A DNA stretch of 64,000 bases from contig CALJGI010000017.1 in assembly GCA_938074045.1 (NCBI GenBank), positions 22,286-86,285 on the forward strand, in the 5' to 3' direction. This DNA comes from an uncultured Halieaceae bacterium (GTDB taxonomy: Bacteria; Pseudomonadota; Gammaproteobacteria; Pseudomonadales; Halieaceae). Position numbers and translations under genes: made by a program. The notes under the pieces were generated by a model. It searched no databases and was not told the origin of the DNA. It worked only from the letters and a program-made list of their open reading frames with translations. Positions 33,292 through 41,292 of the stretch are shown here, piece after piece (the first letter of the stretch is position 1; every line of letters begins with the position of its first letter).

Positions 33292-33872
33292 ACGCGTTGG
33301 ACCGTATCCATCCCGCCGTGGAGGGCACACCCAGCGCGCAGGGCCTTATCGACCTCTTTAACGGCTTGTTTGAACAGAGTTGCCACACAACCCTGGAAGG
33401 CGGTGGGAGTGAACCCGTGTATATCCCAGGGGAAGCGGGCGTTGCCAACAGTCGGGTGATCTTCACCAGAGACTATTTTTCCAGCGCGCTGCACGAGGTT
33501 GCACATTGGTGTATCGCGGGAGCGGAGCGCAGAGCGCTGCCGGATTACGGTTACTGGTACGCCCCTGATGGTCGTAACGCTGAGCAACAAGTCGCCTTTC
33601 AATCGGTTGAGGTCAAACCCCAGGCGCTGGAGTGTATTTTCTCCCAGGCCTGCGGTATCTCTTTTGCTCCCAGTCTGGACAATCTTGAGGGTGAAGTTGA
33701 GGGCGCAGAAACCTTTGCGAGGGCCATTGCGGCACAGGTCGCACAATACAAAGACAAGGGACTGCCAGCGCGCGCAGAGAGCTTTCAGTGTGCCCTGGAA
33801 GCGTGGTCTGGAATTCAGGTGGCTCGCGTCATTACATCAGTGGAGTGGGAATGTGAACACGCCCGAGCATAG
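33288..33872 (+). CDS. epmC: Elongation factor P hydroxylase EpmC (YfcM)
   Basis: A 194-residue metal-dependent hydroxylase. E. coli YfcM hydroxylates the lysylated Lys34 of EF-P. The metal site is suggested by ALHEVAHW (His69, Glu70, His73), followed by DYGYWYAPDGR. The start is GTG at 33288, overlapping the tusA stop; its end overlaps the next gene's GTG start by 20 bp. Its presence implies an EpmAB-modified EF-P in this organism; those genes are not in the window. Confidence 0.9.
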   Translation: MNALDRIHPAVEGTPSAQGLIDLFNGLFEQSCHTTLEGGGSEPVYIPGEAGVANSRVIFTRDYFSSALHEVAHWCIAGAERRALPDYGYWYAPDGRNAEQQVAFQSVEVKPQALECIFSQACGISFAPSLDNLEGEVEGAETFARAIAAQVAQYKDKGLPARAESFQCALEAWSGIQVARVITSVEWECEHARA

Positions 33873-34761
33873 ATACTTGATTGACGCGTCGATCTACATC
33901 TTCAGGTCCTACTTTTCCCTGCCAGAGGATTGGCACAGCCCCGAGGGTTACCCACTGAATGCGGTGTATGGATACACGCGCTTTCTGGTCGACTTTCTAA
34001 CCCAGCAGGAGGTGAAGTACGTGGTGGCCGCCTTCGACGAAAGTCTGGGCACTGGATTCAGGCACGCCATTTATCCGGCCTACAAGGCGAGTCGGGAGTT
34101 GCCCGACGAGGCCCTGGCGTATCAGCTGGAAACCTGCCGACAGGTGACTGAGATGCTGGGCATACGCTGTTGTTCCAGTGAAGAGTACGAGGCGGACGAT
34201 TTGATTGCCAGCCATGCAGCCCTGGCCAGACGCCAAGGCCAGCACAGCTGCATCGTCACGCGGGACAAGGACCTGGGTCAGTTACTGGGGACCGGTGACG
34301 TCTGGTGGGATTACGCCGGGCGCGATCAGTACGGCCCACCACAATTTGAACAGAAATTTGGCGTTCGCCCCGATCAGTTTGCCGACTATCTTGCCCTGAC
34401 CGGGGATGCCGTGGATGACATTCCGGGTATTCCGGGGGTGGGGCCCAAGACGGCGGTACAGTTGCTCGCACATTTTGGGGATCTGACGACATTGCTGGAC
34501 AACAGCGCAGCCGTGGTTGATTTGCCGATTCGCGGCGCAAAACGCGTTGCCGAAAAAGTCGCCCACCACAAAGAAGACGTACTTCTCTACCGTCAGCTCA
34601 CGGGGTTGGTCGAGGAAATAGAGCTGGAAGAGGAGTGTGGACATGATTTTACCCGGGAACACTACGACGCCGTAACCGGGTACCTGGAGGAAATAGGCGT
34701 GGGCGGTCTGCGCACTCACTGCAAGCGATTGCTGCGACTGTTGCCTGAGTCAGAGCGGTAA
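33853..34761 (+). CDS. 5'-3' exonuclease / flap endonuclease family protein (Xni-like)
   Basis: A 302-residue FEN-type nuclease without a polymerase domain. The GTG at 33853 is chosen because it gives RYLIDASIYIFRSYF, the start of the 5'-3' exonuclease fold, where Asp11 is the first metal ligand. Other acidic motifs are YEADDLIA and VTRDKDLGQLL, and the helix-hairpin motif is DIPGIPGVGPKTAVQLL. E. coli Xni (ExoIX) is 251 residues and is also near DNA-repair or tRNA genes. It overlaps epmC by 20 bp and ends 2 bp before pdxB. Confidence 0.85.
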   Translation: MNTPEHRYLIDASIYIFRSYFSLPEDWHSPEGYPLNAVYGYTRFLVDFLTQQEVKYVVAAFDESLGTGFRHAIYPAYKASRELPDEALAYQLETCRQVTEMLGIRCCSSEEYEADDLIASHAALARRQGQHSCIVTRDKDLGQLLGTGDVWWDYAGRDQYGPPQFEQKFGVRPDQFADYLALTGDAVDDIPGIPGVGPKTAVQLLAHFGDLTTLLDNSAAVVDLPIRGAKRVAEKVAHHKEDVLLYRQLTGLVEEIELEEECGHDFTREHYDAVTGYLEEIGVGGLRTHCKRLLRLLPESER

Positions 34762-34763
34762 GC

Positions 34764-35900
34764 ATGAAGATCGTCGCAGATGCCAATATCGTTGGCCTGG
34801 ATCACTACTTTGCTGATCTGGCGGATATCAAAGTCCTCGAAGGGCGCAGCTTGAGCAGGACGGATCTGCAGGATTGTGATTTGCTACTGATACGCTCCGT
34901 GACGCAGGTGGATCAATCCTTGCTGGAGGGTACCCCCGTTCAGGCCGTTGCTTCGGCGACCAGCGGTGTCGATCACATCGATCTACCGTATCTGGCATCT
35001 AAGGATATTTTTTTCTGCCATGCGCTGGGGAGTAACGCCGACTCCGTGGTGGACTATGTATTCAGTGCCATCGCCAGTTGTGGCGAGCACTTGGGGCGAT
35101 TGCTGGAGGGTGGCAGGCTCGGCATCGTTGGTTGCGGGCAAGTGGGCCATCGATTACTGCGCCGGGCACAAGCGCTGGGTATTGCCTGCAGTGTTCACGA
35201 CCCACTACTGGCGTCCGACAACTCTCTAACACTGGTCGACCTCAACGAGGTTTTCGGCTGCGATGTTATCTGTCTGCACACGCCTCTCACGCTGGGCGGT
35301 GAGTTTCCCACCTACCATCAGGTGGATGGAGAGCGTTTGGCGGGGATGACGGAGGGACAACTTCTGATCAATGCCGGTCGCGGGGCTACCCTTGATAACA
35401 GCGCGCTGACAGAACGGGTGTTGCAGGGAAGCGCACCTGATGTGGTGCTGGATGTCTGGGAATATGAGCCGGAGGTGCCGGCGGCGTTGTTAGAGAAGAT
35501 ACATCTGGGTACGCCGCATATTGCCGGCTATAGCTACTCAGCCAAGCGGCGGGCTACCGCCATGTTGCGGAATCAGCTACAGCAAGCATTTGCGCATTAC
35601 CCGGTTCTCAAGCTATCAAACCTGAACGACGAAATGACTGCGCCGATAATAAACCTGGAGGCGGGGTTAAGTGACGCGAAGCTGCTTCGGTCGGCGATTC
35701 GCCAAGCCTACGATATACGCCGGGATGACAAAGCTCTGCGCGAAGAGATCCTTTGCCCCAAGGGTAGAATCAGTGCCTTTGACGAACTGCGGAGAAACTA
35801 CCCGGAGCGTCTCGAGTTTTCAGATTACCGAATGCCACCTGACGCCAAGATCACACCACGGCAGCGCAAATTACTCAAAGCTTGTGGATTTGGGGACTAG
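34764..35900 (+). CDS. pdxB: Erythronate-4-phosphate dehydrogenase
   Basis: A 378-residue D-2-hydroxyacid dehydrogenase-family enzyme (E. coli 378) in the DXP-dependent pyridoxal phosphate pathway. Visible are ATSGVDHIDL, the Rossmann segment GIVGCGQVGHRLLRRA, INAGRGATLDNSAL, and the catalytic-region LDVWEYEPEVP and TPHIAGYS. The C-terminal extension with the DUF3410 dimerisation domain (TPRQRKLLKACGF) separates it from SerA. It starts 2 bp after the exonuclease gene. Confidence 0.95.
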   Translation: MKIVADANIVGLDHYFADLADIKVLEGRSLSRTDLQDCDLLLIRSVTQVDQSLLEGTPVQAVASATSGVDHIDLPYLASKDIFFCHALGSNADSVVDYVFSAIASCGEHLGRLLEGGRLGIVGCGQVGHRLLRRAQALGIACSVHDPLLASDNSLTLVDLNEVFGCDVICLHTPLTLGGEFPTYHQVDGERLAGMTEGQLLINAGRGATLDNSALTERVLQGSAPDVVLDVWEYEPEVPAALLEKIHLGTPHIAGYSYSAKRRATAMLRNQLQQAFAHYPVLKLSNLNDEMTAPIINLEAGLSDAKLLRSAIRQAYDIRRDDKALREEILCPKGRISAFDELRRNYPERLEFSDYRMPPDAKITPRQRKLLKACGFGD

Positions 35901-35905
35901 CGGTA

Positions 35906-36871
35906 ATGGTGGATGAGATCACTGCTGATGTAAATACGACGCTGGAAAGGCTGCTTATAACGCTTGGTGACGCCGATTGGGCAGAAGGAAAAGATGCGCG
36001 GAGACTGTTCCACGGCCGGGGGCAATGCTATCCGGGACTGGAGTGGATTAATGTTGATCACTATGGCGAGTTTCTACTCATTACCTTGTATAGACAGGCA
36101 GAGCAGGACTGGCTGCAAGCGCTGGTCAACGGGCTTGAGGGGAGGGGTTTGCGACCTGAGTCTCTGTGCGTGGCTGTACAGCACCGCTACAAGCACCCCG
36201 GTATAAACAGCAGCAGCAGCGTTGAAGTGCTAAGGGGGAAACTGCCTGAGAAACCCTATGCGATTGAGAATGGACTTTCCTTTGAGCTAAATCTCAGTGG
36301 GCAACAAAACACTGGCTTTTTCCTCGATATGGCGCCGGGGCGTCACTGGCTTGCTGAGCGGGCTGCTGGAAAACGCATATTGAACCTGTTCAGTTACACG
36401 TGTAGCTTCTCTGTTGCCGCCTTGGGGGCTGGGGCGAAGCAAGTGGTTAATCTGGACATGAGCAAAGCCGCACTGGCACAGGGCCAGCGTAACCATCAGC
36501 GCAACGGCCTGGGGCTGGCGTCGGGAGCCATTTATTTGCCACATAACCTGTTCAAGGCCTGGAAGCGCTTGTCGCGCTACGGTGGATTTGATGCGTGCAT
36601 CATCGATCCCCCGAGCCGACAGCCGGGAAGCTTTGTGGCGGAGCGCGATTACGGGAGGGTGCTGACGCAATTACCGGAGCTGCTGATCTCTGGCGCAGAC
36701 GTGCTTGTCTGCCTCAATGCACCCGGATTAAGTGAGGTTTGGTTGCGGGATCTGGTTCGCGAGTACTGGCCCCGGGCGGAATACATTGCCCGTCTGCGCA
36801 ATCGCGAAGATTTTCCGGAAAGTGATCCGGAACGTAACCTGAAAATGCTGCACTACTGCTGGCAGGGGTGA
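35906..36871 (+). CDS. Class I SAM-dependent methyltransferase (COG1092 RlmI/RlmK-like)
   Basis: A 321-residue protein starting from the ATG at 35906; an in-frame TTG at 35882 would overlap pdxB. It has GFFLDMAPGR, the SAM-binding ILNLFSYTCSFSVAALGAGA, the acidic end of strand two in VVNLDMSKAAL, and DACIIDPPSRQ in place of the catalytic DPPSF. This is the pattern of C5-cytosine rRNA methyltransferases of the RlmI family, but it lacks an N-terminal PUA domain. An rRNA substrate is likely; the exact position is unknown. Confidence 0.75.
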   Translation: MVDEITADVNTTLERLLITLGDADWAEGKDARRLFHGRGQCYPGLEWINVDHYGEFLLITLYRQAEQDWLQALVNGLEGRGLRPESLCVAVQHRYKHPGINSSSSVEVLRGKLPEKPYAIENGLSFELNLSGQQNTGFFLDMAPGRHWLAERAAGKRILNLFSYTCSFSVAALGAGAKQVVNLDMSKAALAQGQRNHQRNGLGLASGAIYLPHNLFKAWKRLSRYGGFDACIIDPPSRQPGSFVAERDYGRVLTQLPELLISGADVLVCLNAPGLSEVWLRDLVREYWPRAEYIARLRNREDFPESDPERNLKMLHYCWQG

Positions 36872-36893
36872 GATGCCTGCCAGGGCGGCACCC

Positions 36894-37661
36894 TCAGGAT
36901 TGCGCGATCCAACCGCCATCCACTACAACGGTTTGACCAATCACATAATTGCTGGCCGCGGAACACAGATATAGCGCAGTGCCGGCGATTTCTTCCGGAC
37001 GCCCGACCCGGGGTATGGGTAGATGCCCCACCAGCGCTTCTTCGTCTTGCATCAGCGAGGCCGTCATATCGCTGGGGAAAAATCCGGGTGCAATGGCGTT
37101 CATATTGATATGGTCTCTGGCGATGTCAGCCCCCATATGTCGGGTCAGGTGGATGACCGCCGCCTTGCTGGAGCTGTAAGAGTAGGTTTTCATGCCGGGG
37201 TGGGTGATGCCGTTCATCGAGGCAATATTCACTACTCTCGCAGGGTGCTCTTCGATGCCAGCGGCGCGAAGGGCTGGAAGAAGCTTTTGGGTCAGGAAAA
37301 ACACGGATTTCACATTCAGTTCCATAACTCTGTCCCAGCCTGCTTCCGGGAACGTGTCGACATCATCGGCCCAGGCCATGCCCGCATTGTTGATGAGAAT
37401 ATCTATGCTGGGCTCTTCGGCTTGTACCGCGGTAGCAAAGGCTTCCACACCGGCCAAGGTGGAAAGATCTGAGCGAATAGGGATGCAGGGGCCGTACTGG
37501 GATAAATCAGCGGCTGTTGCCTCCAGCTGTTCCAGGCTACGCGCGGTTATGTATACCTTGGCGCCATTTTCCAGGAACCCCTTCGCCATCATGACGCCTA
37601 TGCCGGTTGAACCTCCGGTGATAACAACGACTTTACCGTCAACCGAAAATAAATTCTTCAT
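36894..37661 (-). CDS. Short-chain dehydrogenase/reductase, RhlG-like
   Basis: A 255-residue classical SDR. The cofactor motif is TGGSTGIG near residues 15-22, followed by NNAGMAW and the catalytic Tyr-Lys pair in SYSSSKAAV. The spacing and motifs such as INMNAIAPGFFPS and PRVGRPEEIAGTALYLCS resemble the RhlG/FabG-like NADPH reductases of Pseudomonas. The substrate is unknown. It lies 25 bp downstream of the 146-residue gene on the same strand and converges with the methyltransferase gene. Confidence 0.85.
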   Translation of the reverse strand: MKNLFSVDGKVVVITGGSTGIGVMMAKGFLENGAKVYITARSLEQLEATAADLSQYGPCIPIRSDLSTLAGVEAFATAVQAEEPSIDILINNAGMAWADDVDTFPEAGWDRVMELNVKSVFFLTQKLLPALRAAGIEEHPARVVNIASMNGITHPGMKTYSYSSSKAAVIHLTRHMGADIARDHINMNAIAPGFFPSDMTASLMQDEEALVGHLPIPRVGRPEEIAGTALYLCSAASNYVIGQTVVVDGGWIAQS

Positions 37662-37686
37662 GGTTTTGTCTCGTGTCGAGTTTTGA

Positions 37687-38127
37687 TTACTTTGTGCTCA
37701 GCAGCGTGTGAACGCACTGCTTGACCATGATGGATGAGCTTTCCTTCAGTACAAGCCGAAGCTGCGCAATATTGGTGCGTGATGCCTCCATCACGGAGGG
37801 TGGAAGATCGGTGTCCTCTTCCTCAACGCCAAAAAACATTTCTGAACGCGAGGACAACAGTAGAAACCCACGTTCAGTCAGAACGGCTTGATCCAATGCC
37901 TCCTGGCGAATCGTTGTGTCATACTGGATATAACCTTGCTCTGCCAGCCAGATCATGGCACTGAAACAGGCCATGTGGCGGTCACTGTGCAAGCCGAAAT
38001 CGTCTGGTGTGTCCGGACCATAGACATCATCCACGTAGAGAATGACCTTACGTGGGAACGCATGATATAGGCGTATCAATATAAGGGCTGCATCCTTATA
38101 GAAATCGTCGATATGTAGGTCTGACAT
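37687..38127 (-). CDS. Hypothetical protein, mostly helical
   Basis: A 146-residue soluble protein I do not recognise. It starts MSDLHIDDFYKDAALILIRLYHAFPRK and holds a central segment, SAMIWLAEQGYIQYDTTIRQEALDQAVLTERGF, which reads like a winged-helix wing region. The C-terminal part ends in a helical segment. It has no signal peptide or membrane helix. It is directly upstream of the SDR gene (probable operon) and divergent from msrB with a 74-bp gap. Confidence 0.7.
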   Translation of the reverse strand: MSDLHIDDFYKDAALILIRLYHAFPRKVILYVDDVYGPDTPDDFGLHSDRHMACFSAMIWLAEQGYIQYDTTIRQEALDQAVLTERGFLLLSSRSEMFFGVEEEDTDLPPSVMEASRTNIAQLRLVLKESSSIMVKQCVHTLLSTK

Positions 38128-38201
38128 GATTGTCTTGAGTCCTGCTGGTCAAGGCGATAGTGTACTAATTGCTGACATTCATGGATATGGGGTGGGACTG
38201 T

Positions 38202-38591
38202 ATGGATCAAAAAAACGATGAGCAGTGGCGGGGTAAACTCAGTGCCGAGGAGTTTGCTGTTTGCCGAGAGAAGGGTACCGAGCGCCCCTTTACGGGTAAA
38301 TACTGGAATTTCACTGAAGATGGCGTTTATCACTGTACCTGTTGCGGTGAGGCTCTGTTTGAATCCGACACAAAATTTGACGCTGGCTGTGGCTGGCCCA
38401 GCTTTTTTCAGCCCGCCAATGAGAGCGTGATCCTGGAAAGTCGGGATACCACCCACGGCATGATCCGCACCGAAGTTATGTGTAATGCCTGCGGCTCGCA
38501 TCTAGGGCATGTATTCGAAGATGGGCCAGAGCCCACCGGTCTCAGGTATTGTATAAACTCCGTGTCAATCAAGCATAATTCGGACATGTAG
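38202..38591 (+). CDS. msrB: Peptide-methionine (R)-S-oxide reductase MsrB
   Basis: A 129-residue enzyme that reduces methionine-R-sulfoxide in proteins. The zinc ligands Cys45/48 (CTCC) and Cys94/97 (CNAC) and the catalytic Cys117 (RYCINSVS) are all present; Cys63 (AGCGWPSF) is the likely resolving cysteine. The ATG at 38202 is preferred (GGTGGGA upstream); in-frame ATGs at 38169 and 38181 would add residues with no family support. It lies 104 bp upstream of the tRNA cluster. Confidence 0.94.
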   Translation: MDQKNDEQWRGKLSAEEFAVCREKGTERPFTGKYWNFTEDGVYHCTCCGEALFESDTKFDAGCGWPSFFQPANESVILESRDTTHGMIRTEVMCNACGSHLGHVFEDGPEPTGLRYCINSVSIKHNSDM

Positions 38592-38695
38592 AGAGAACCG
38601 TATTTGGTGCCCGGATGGGCTTGACGTTTGCGGCGAACATTCATAGAATGCGCGCCTCTTGACGGGAACGCCCAGGCGTTTTTAGAGGGAACAGC

Positions 38696-38771
38696 GTCCC
38701 CTTCGTCTAGTGGCCTAGGACACCGCCCTTTCACGGCGGTAACAGGGGTTCGAACCCCCTAGGGGACGCCA
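38696..38771 (+). tRNA. tRNA-Glu (UUC)
   Basis: A 76-nt gene with CCA encoded. The acceptor stem GTCCCCT pairs with AGGGGAC, the anticodon loop is CTTTCAC (TTC anticodon), and the T-loop is TTCGAAC. The sequence is nearly identical to the E. coli tRNA-Glu gene. It opens the Glu-Gly-Cys-Leu cluster and is a substrate of MnmA, which is also encoded in this window. Confidence 0.98.
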
Positions 38772-38803
38772 TAATCATCTATCCGGTCAGGCCGGATTGC
38801 CTC

Positions 38804-38889
38804 GCGGGAATAGCTCAGTTGGTAGAGCGCAACCTTGCCAAGGTTGAGGGGGGACGCCCAGTCTCGCCGGTTCCGGCGACCAGTACCAC
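38804..38889 (+). pseudogene. Broken tRNA-Gly copy (5' part intact, T-arm and 3' end lost)
   Basis: Bases 38804-38849 (46 nt) are identical to the first 46 nt of the intact tRNA-Gly at 38914, covering the acceptor 5' strand, D-arm and anticodon arm. A 14-bp insertion (38850-38863) then follows, of which GGGGACGCC matches the end of the upstream tRNA-Glu. Next come 10 bases shared with the T-arm of the intact copy (TCGCCGGTTC, 38864-38873). After that the sequence diverges and no acceptor 3' strand or CCA follows. A short perfect hairpin lies at about 38879-38893. Confidence 0.85.
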
Positions 38890-38913
38890 TGGTATAAAAT
38901 GGTTTGATGTACA

Positions 38914-38989
38914 GCGGGAATAGCTCAGTTGGTAGAGCGCAACCTTGCCAAGGTTGAGGTCGCCGGTTCGAACCCGGTTTCCCGCTCCA
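38914..38989 (+). tRNA. tRNA-Gly (GCC)
   Basis: A 76-nt gene with CCA encoded. The acceptor GCGGGAA pairs with TTCCCGC, the anticodon loop is TTGCCAA with anticodon GCC, and the T-loop is TTCGAAC. It lies 110 bp downstream of the start of the broken copy. The order Gly-Cys-Leu corresponds to glyW-cysT-leuZ of E. coli. Confidence 0.98.
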
Positions 38990-39032
38990 ACTCTCTAGGC
39001 CTATATTGGTAAGTTGAAGCAAACAAAATACA

Positions 39033-39106
39033 GGCTGGGTGGCAGAGTGGTTATGCAGCGGACTGCAACTCCGTGGACGTCGGTTCGATTCCGGTCCCAG
39101 CCTCCA
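39033..39106 (+). tRNA. tRNA-Cys (GCA)
   Basis: A 74-nt gene with CCA encoded. The acceptor GGCTGGG pairs with CCCAGCC, the anticodon loop is CTGCAAC, and the T-loop is TTCGATT. Its 3' 47 nt (39060-39106) recur in degenerate form at 40821-40867, so this gene seems to be the left boundary of an inserted element. Confidence 0.98.
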
Positions 39107-39820
39107 ATTCAAAATCAGCATATATTGTTGATTTAATTAAATAAACTTTAAGGGTGGCTGCTATGCTGTACGCAGTCAGAACCTACTGGACAGACTACAA
39201 CGTGGTCTAAGCGACGTTTCAGCCCATCAGAGTTTGTAAGTTCATCTGATTACCGTAATATATCTCGCGACGCATCGCCAAGGTGTCTAGTTTAATCTGC
39301 TGTCGTCGGTCCAGGGTCTGCTGTCTGCGCCCATAGCAGACATCAGCGGTTGCTCCCGAGTGATTTTGCCGAGGCGGGTGCGTTGAGTGCCGCGTTTTGC
39401 TAGTCATAGAAATTCTAGAAACGATTCCACCACCATAGGTGCATGTTTGGACATTGAACTGAGTCATAACCTATCACAGGGTGTTGTTGCCCACTTCATT
39501 TGAGTTGACCGCTCAACCATAAGGGCCTGGTGCAAGACGTCACTACCCCATAACAAGGCTGGTGGAGCGCTCTCCTTTCACCTGGCAGTAACCATATACT
39601 GGCGTCTTGGCGCCAGGCTGGCGAAACGGGTACGGCATGGTCCGACTAACTACCAGCAGATAGCAGTGGGCTATAGTCGCGGCCGGGATTTCGAATACGT
39701 CTGACCCATTTAAGAGCAACAATGGCCACAGAAATCCCGCAGTAGCTAACCGTTTCGGGTTATATCCAGCATAGCACCCCCGCGCTACAGTGGTGGTATT
39801 AGTCGAACGAAGACGTTTTC
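39107..39820. other. Gene-poor stretch between tRNA-Cys and the Sel1 pseudogene
   Basis: About 714 bp with no coding region I can support. A minus-strand frame of 82 codons (39219-39467) shows no recognisable motif or RBS. There is no T-rich terminator after tRNA-Cys and no integrase remnant that I can read. By position it is the left part of the relic element bounded by tRNA-Cys and its degenerate 3' copy. Confidence 0.5.
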
Positions 39821-40512
39821 ATGCGATCAATTATTTTTGCCACTGCACTCATAATCGCCGCTTCTGCTATCGCCCAGGATTGTTATAAACGCTTGGCTCT
39901 TTATAACGCCGGCAAATACAGTGCGGCGTTTGCTTAATTCGAACCGTTAGCTGAACTGGGCGCAAATATGCGTAATAGACCGGCAGGAAAATGAATCACA
40001 ACGACGAAGACGTACCGCAGGATTACAAAGCCGCATTGAAGAGGTACACCCTGGCAGCTGAACAGGGCAATAAATTTGCGCAATACGCCCTGGCGACAAT
40101 GTATCGCTATGGCCAAGGCGTACCGCAGGATTACAAAGCGGCCGCGAAGTGGTACACCCTGGCGGCTCAACAGGGCGATAATTCTGCGCAATACGCCCTG
40201 GCGACAATGTATCGCTATGGCCAAGGCGTACCGCAGGATGCTAAAGCAGCCATAGAGTGGTACACCCTGGCGGCTGAACATAACGATGTAGGCGCGCAAA
40301 CCGACTTAGGTTATATGTACGCCAACGGCGAAGGCGTGCTGAAAAATTTTGTGCGGGCTCATATGTTTTACAACATTGCGGCGTCTAATGGCAGCAATCT
40401 AGCTTCTGCAAATCGTGACGCTGTGGCTACAGAAATGACACCGGCTGACATTAAAAAAGCCCGGGAACAAGCCCGCAAATATGTTGCAAGTGGCTACAAG
40501 GAAAGTGGCTAG
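39821..40512 (+). pseudogene. Secreted Sel1-repeat protein gene, broken by a stop and a frameshift
   Basis: The ATG at 39821 opens a signal peptide (MRSIIFATALIIAASAIAQD) that reads into NAGKYSAAFA and then meets TAA at 39935-39937. The same frame resumes with FEPLAELGAN, then ends at about 39993. The Sel1 repeats continue in another frame from 39991 (173 codons), with GVPQDYKAAAKWYTLAAQQG-type units in the 36-residue period. Two stop or shift events separate signal and repeats, so the protein can no longer be exported as made. The repeat part alone could still be translated from ATG 39991. Sel1 repeats normally form protein-binding solenoids. Confidence 0.75.
40045..40344 (+). repeat. 108-bp tandem repeats encoding Sel1 units
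   Basis: The sequence TACACCCTGG recurs at 40045, 40153 and 40261, an exact 108-bp (36-codon) period. The first two units are nearly identical over most of their length, including a long stretch from GCGCAATACGCC to CCGCAGGAT. The third unit is diverged. High identity between adjacent units points to recent unit duplication. Confidence 0.85.
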
Positions 40513-40820
40513 CAAAGGCAACCTGATACCGGAGTGGCTGCAAATTTGCAGTCACACACAAGCCGGTCAGAAGCCGCCAACTGGCACCTTGAAACTATCC
40601 ATTCCGAGGCCTGTCTGGTTTCGGTTCGATGTCTAGTTAGTGTTCTGTGATTACGCACATGGTGCGCACTTGGGCATCAACGGGCTTTTAATTCGTGTAT
40701 CCCCTTTTTTGTGCGCGCTATGTGCGCAGTGCTGGTGTATTTTGTTGTATTTTCGTGTAAATTGCCGACTCGCACAGTCAGCCATTGTGCTGGTTTTGGT
40801 AAAAATGGAGGTCAAAAGCA
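40513..40820. other. Non-coding right part of relic element A
   Basis: About 308 bp without a supportable gene. It includes a T-rich section with a repeated TGTATTTT (about 40735-40760) and three short GTGCGC-like motifs, arranged as arm-type binding sites might be near an attachment site. The degenerate tRNA-Cys half follows immediately at 40821. Confidence 0.4.
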
Positions 40821-40867
40821 GGTCTGCAACTACGTGGACGCCGGCTTGCTTCCGGTCGTAGCCTCCA
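40821..40867 (+). pseudogene. Degenerate 3' half of tRNA-Cys (attR-like)
   Basis: Aligned without gaps to 39060-39106, it differs at 8 of 47 positions. It starts at the anticodon arm (CTGCAAC loop kept) and ends with GCCTCCA. No 5' half precedes it. It is best read as the att duplicate on the far side of element A. It lies 20 bp upstream of tRNA-Leu. Confidence 0.8.
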
Positions 40868-40887
40868 CACTCCGAAGCCCTCCCTAT

Positions 40888-40974
40888 GCCCGGGTGGCGA
40901 AACTGGTAGACGCAAGGGACTTAAAATCCCTCGGTAGAGATACCGTCCCGGTTCGATTCCGGGCCCGGGCACCA
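40888..40974 (+). tRNA. tRNA-Leu (UAA)
   Basis: An 87-nt class II tRNA with CCA encoded. The acceptor GCCCGGG pairs with CCCGGGC, the anticodon loop is CTTAAAA (TAA), a long variable arm (CGGTAGAGATACCG) is present, and the T-loop is TTCGATT. It corresponds to leuZ in the E. coli glyW-cysT-leuZ operon, here displaced about 1.8 kb from tRNA-Cys by element A. Confidence 0.98.
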
Positions 40975-41181
40975 TTATAAATCAATAACATACGTGAAAT
41001 CCTCAAAGCTCTTTGAGCCAAAGAATCTGCCTGACTTTTAAAAAGGCAACACATTGGCAACAGCATTTAATGGTCATTTAGGCCAAAGAATCCCTTAGTA
41101 GTTGACCCAAACAGGCAATGCACAGGCAGTTATGTGCAAATGCGCTACACTGTCTGCATCTGACACGACAAGGACGTTTCG

Positions 41182-41292
41182 ATGCGCTCTTTTCTCTTCG
41201 CCGCCACACTGCTAATCGCCGTTTCTGCTATCGCTCAGGATTGGGATTATGACGCCGGCAATTACAGCGAGGCCCTTAAAATACCCAGGTAG
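41182..41292 (+). pseudogene. Truncated Sel1-type secreted gene fused into a tRNA-Leu 3' half
   Basis: The frame of 36 codons starts with ATG at 41182 and encodes a signal peptide (MRSFLFAATLLIAVSAIAQD) plus WDYDAGNYSEALKIPR, then TAG at 41290. It is clearly related to the start of the pseudogene at 39821, including upstream motifs GCGCTACA and GACGTTT. The coding sequence runs directly into the tRNA-Leu-like DNA at CTTAAAAT (41275), where the Sel1 coding sequence and the tRNA anticodon loop share bases. Confidence 0.7.

Larger units (their letters stand above)
39107..40867. mobile_element. Relic integrative element A inserted at tRNA-Cys
   Basis: The segment is bounded by intact tRNA-Cys on the left and, on the right, by a 47-nt copy of the tRNA-Cys 3' half (40821-40867; 39 of 47 bases match without gaps). 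The copy starts at the anticodon arm and ends exactly at CCA, the geometry made by tyrosine-integrase insertion at a tRNA. Inside are a broken Sel1-repeat gene and about 1 kb of non-coding DNA. No integrase remains, so the element is dead. GTGCGC-type short repeats at about 40671-40725 could be old arm sites. Confidence 0.65.

Noticed and set aside
39219..39467. 82-codon minus-strand frame in the tRNA-Cys relic element
   Set aside because: There is no RBS, recognisable motif or neighbour support, and the composition is basic and irregular.
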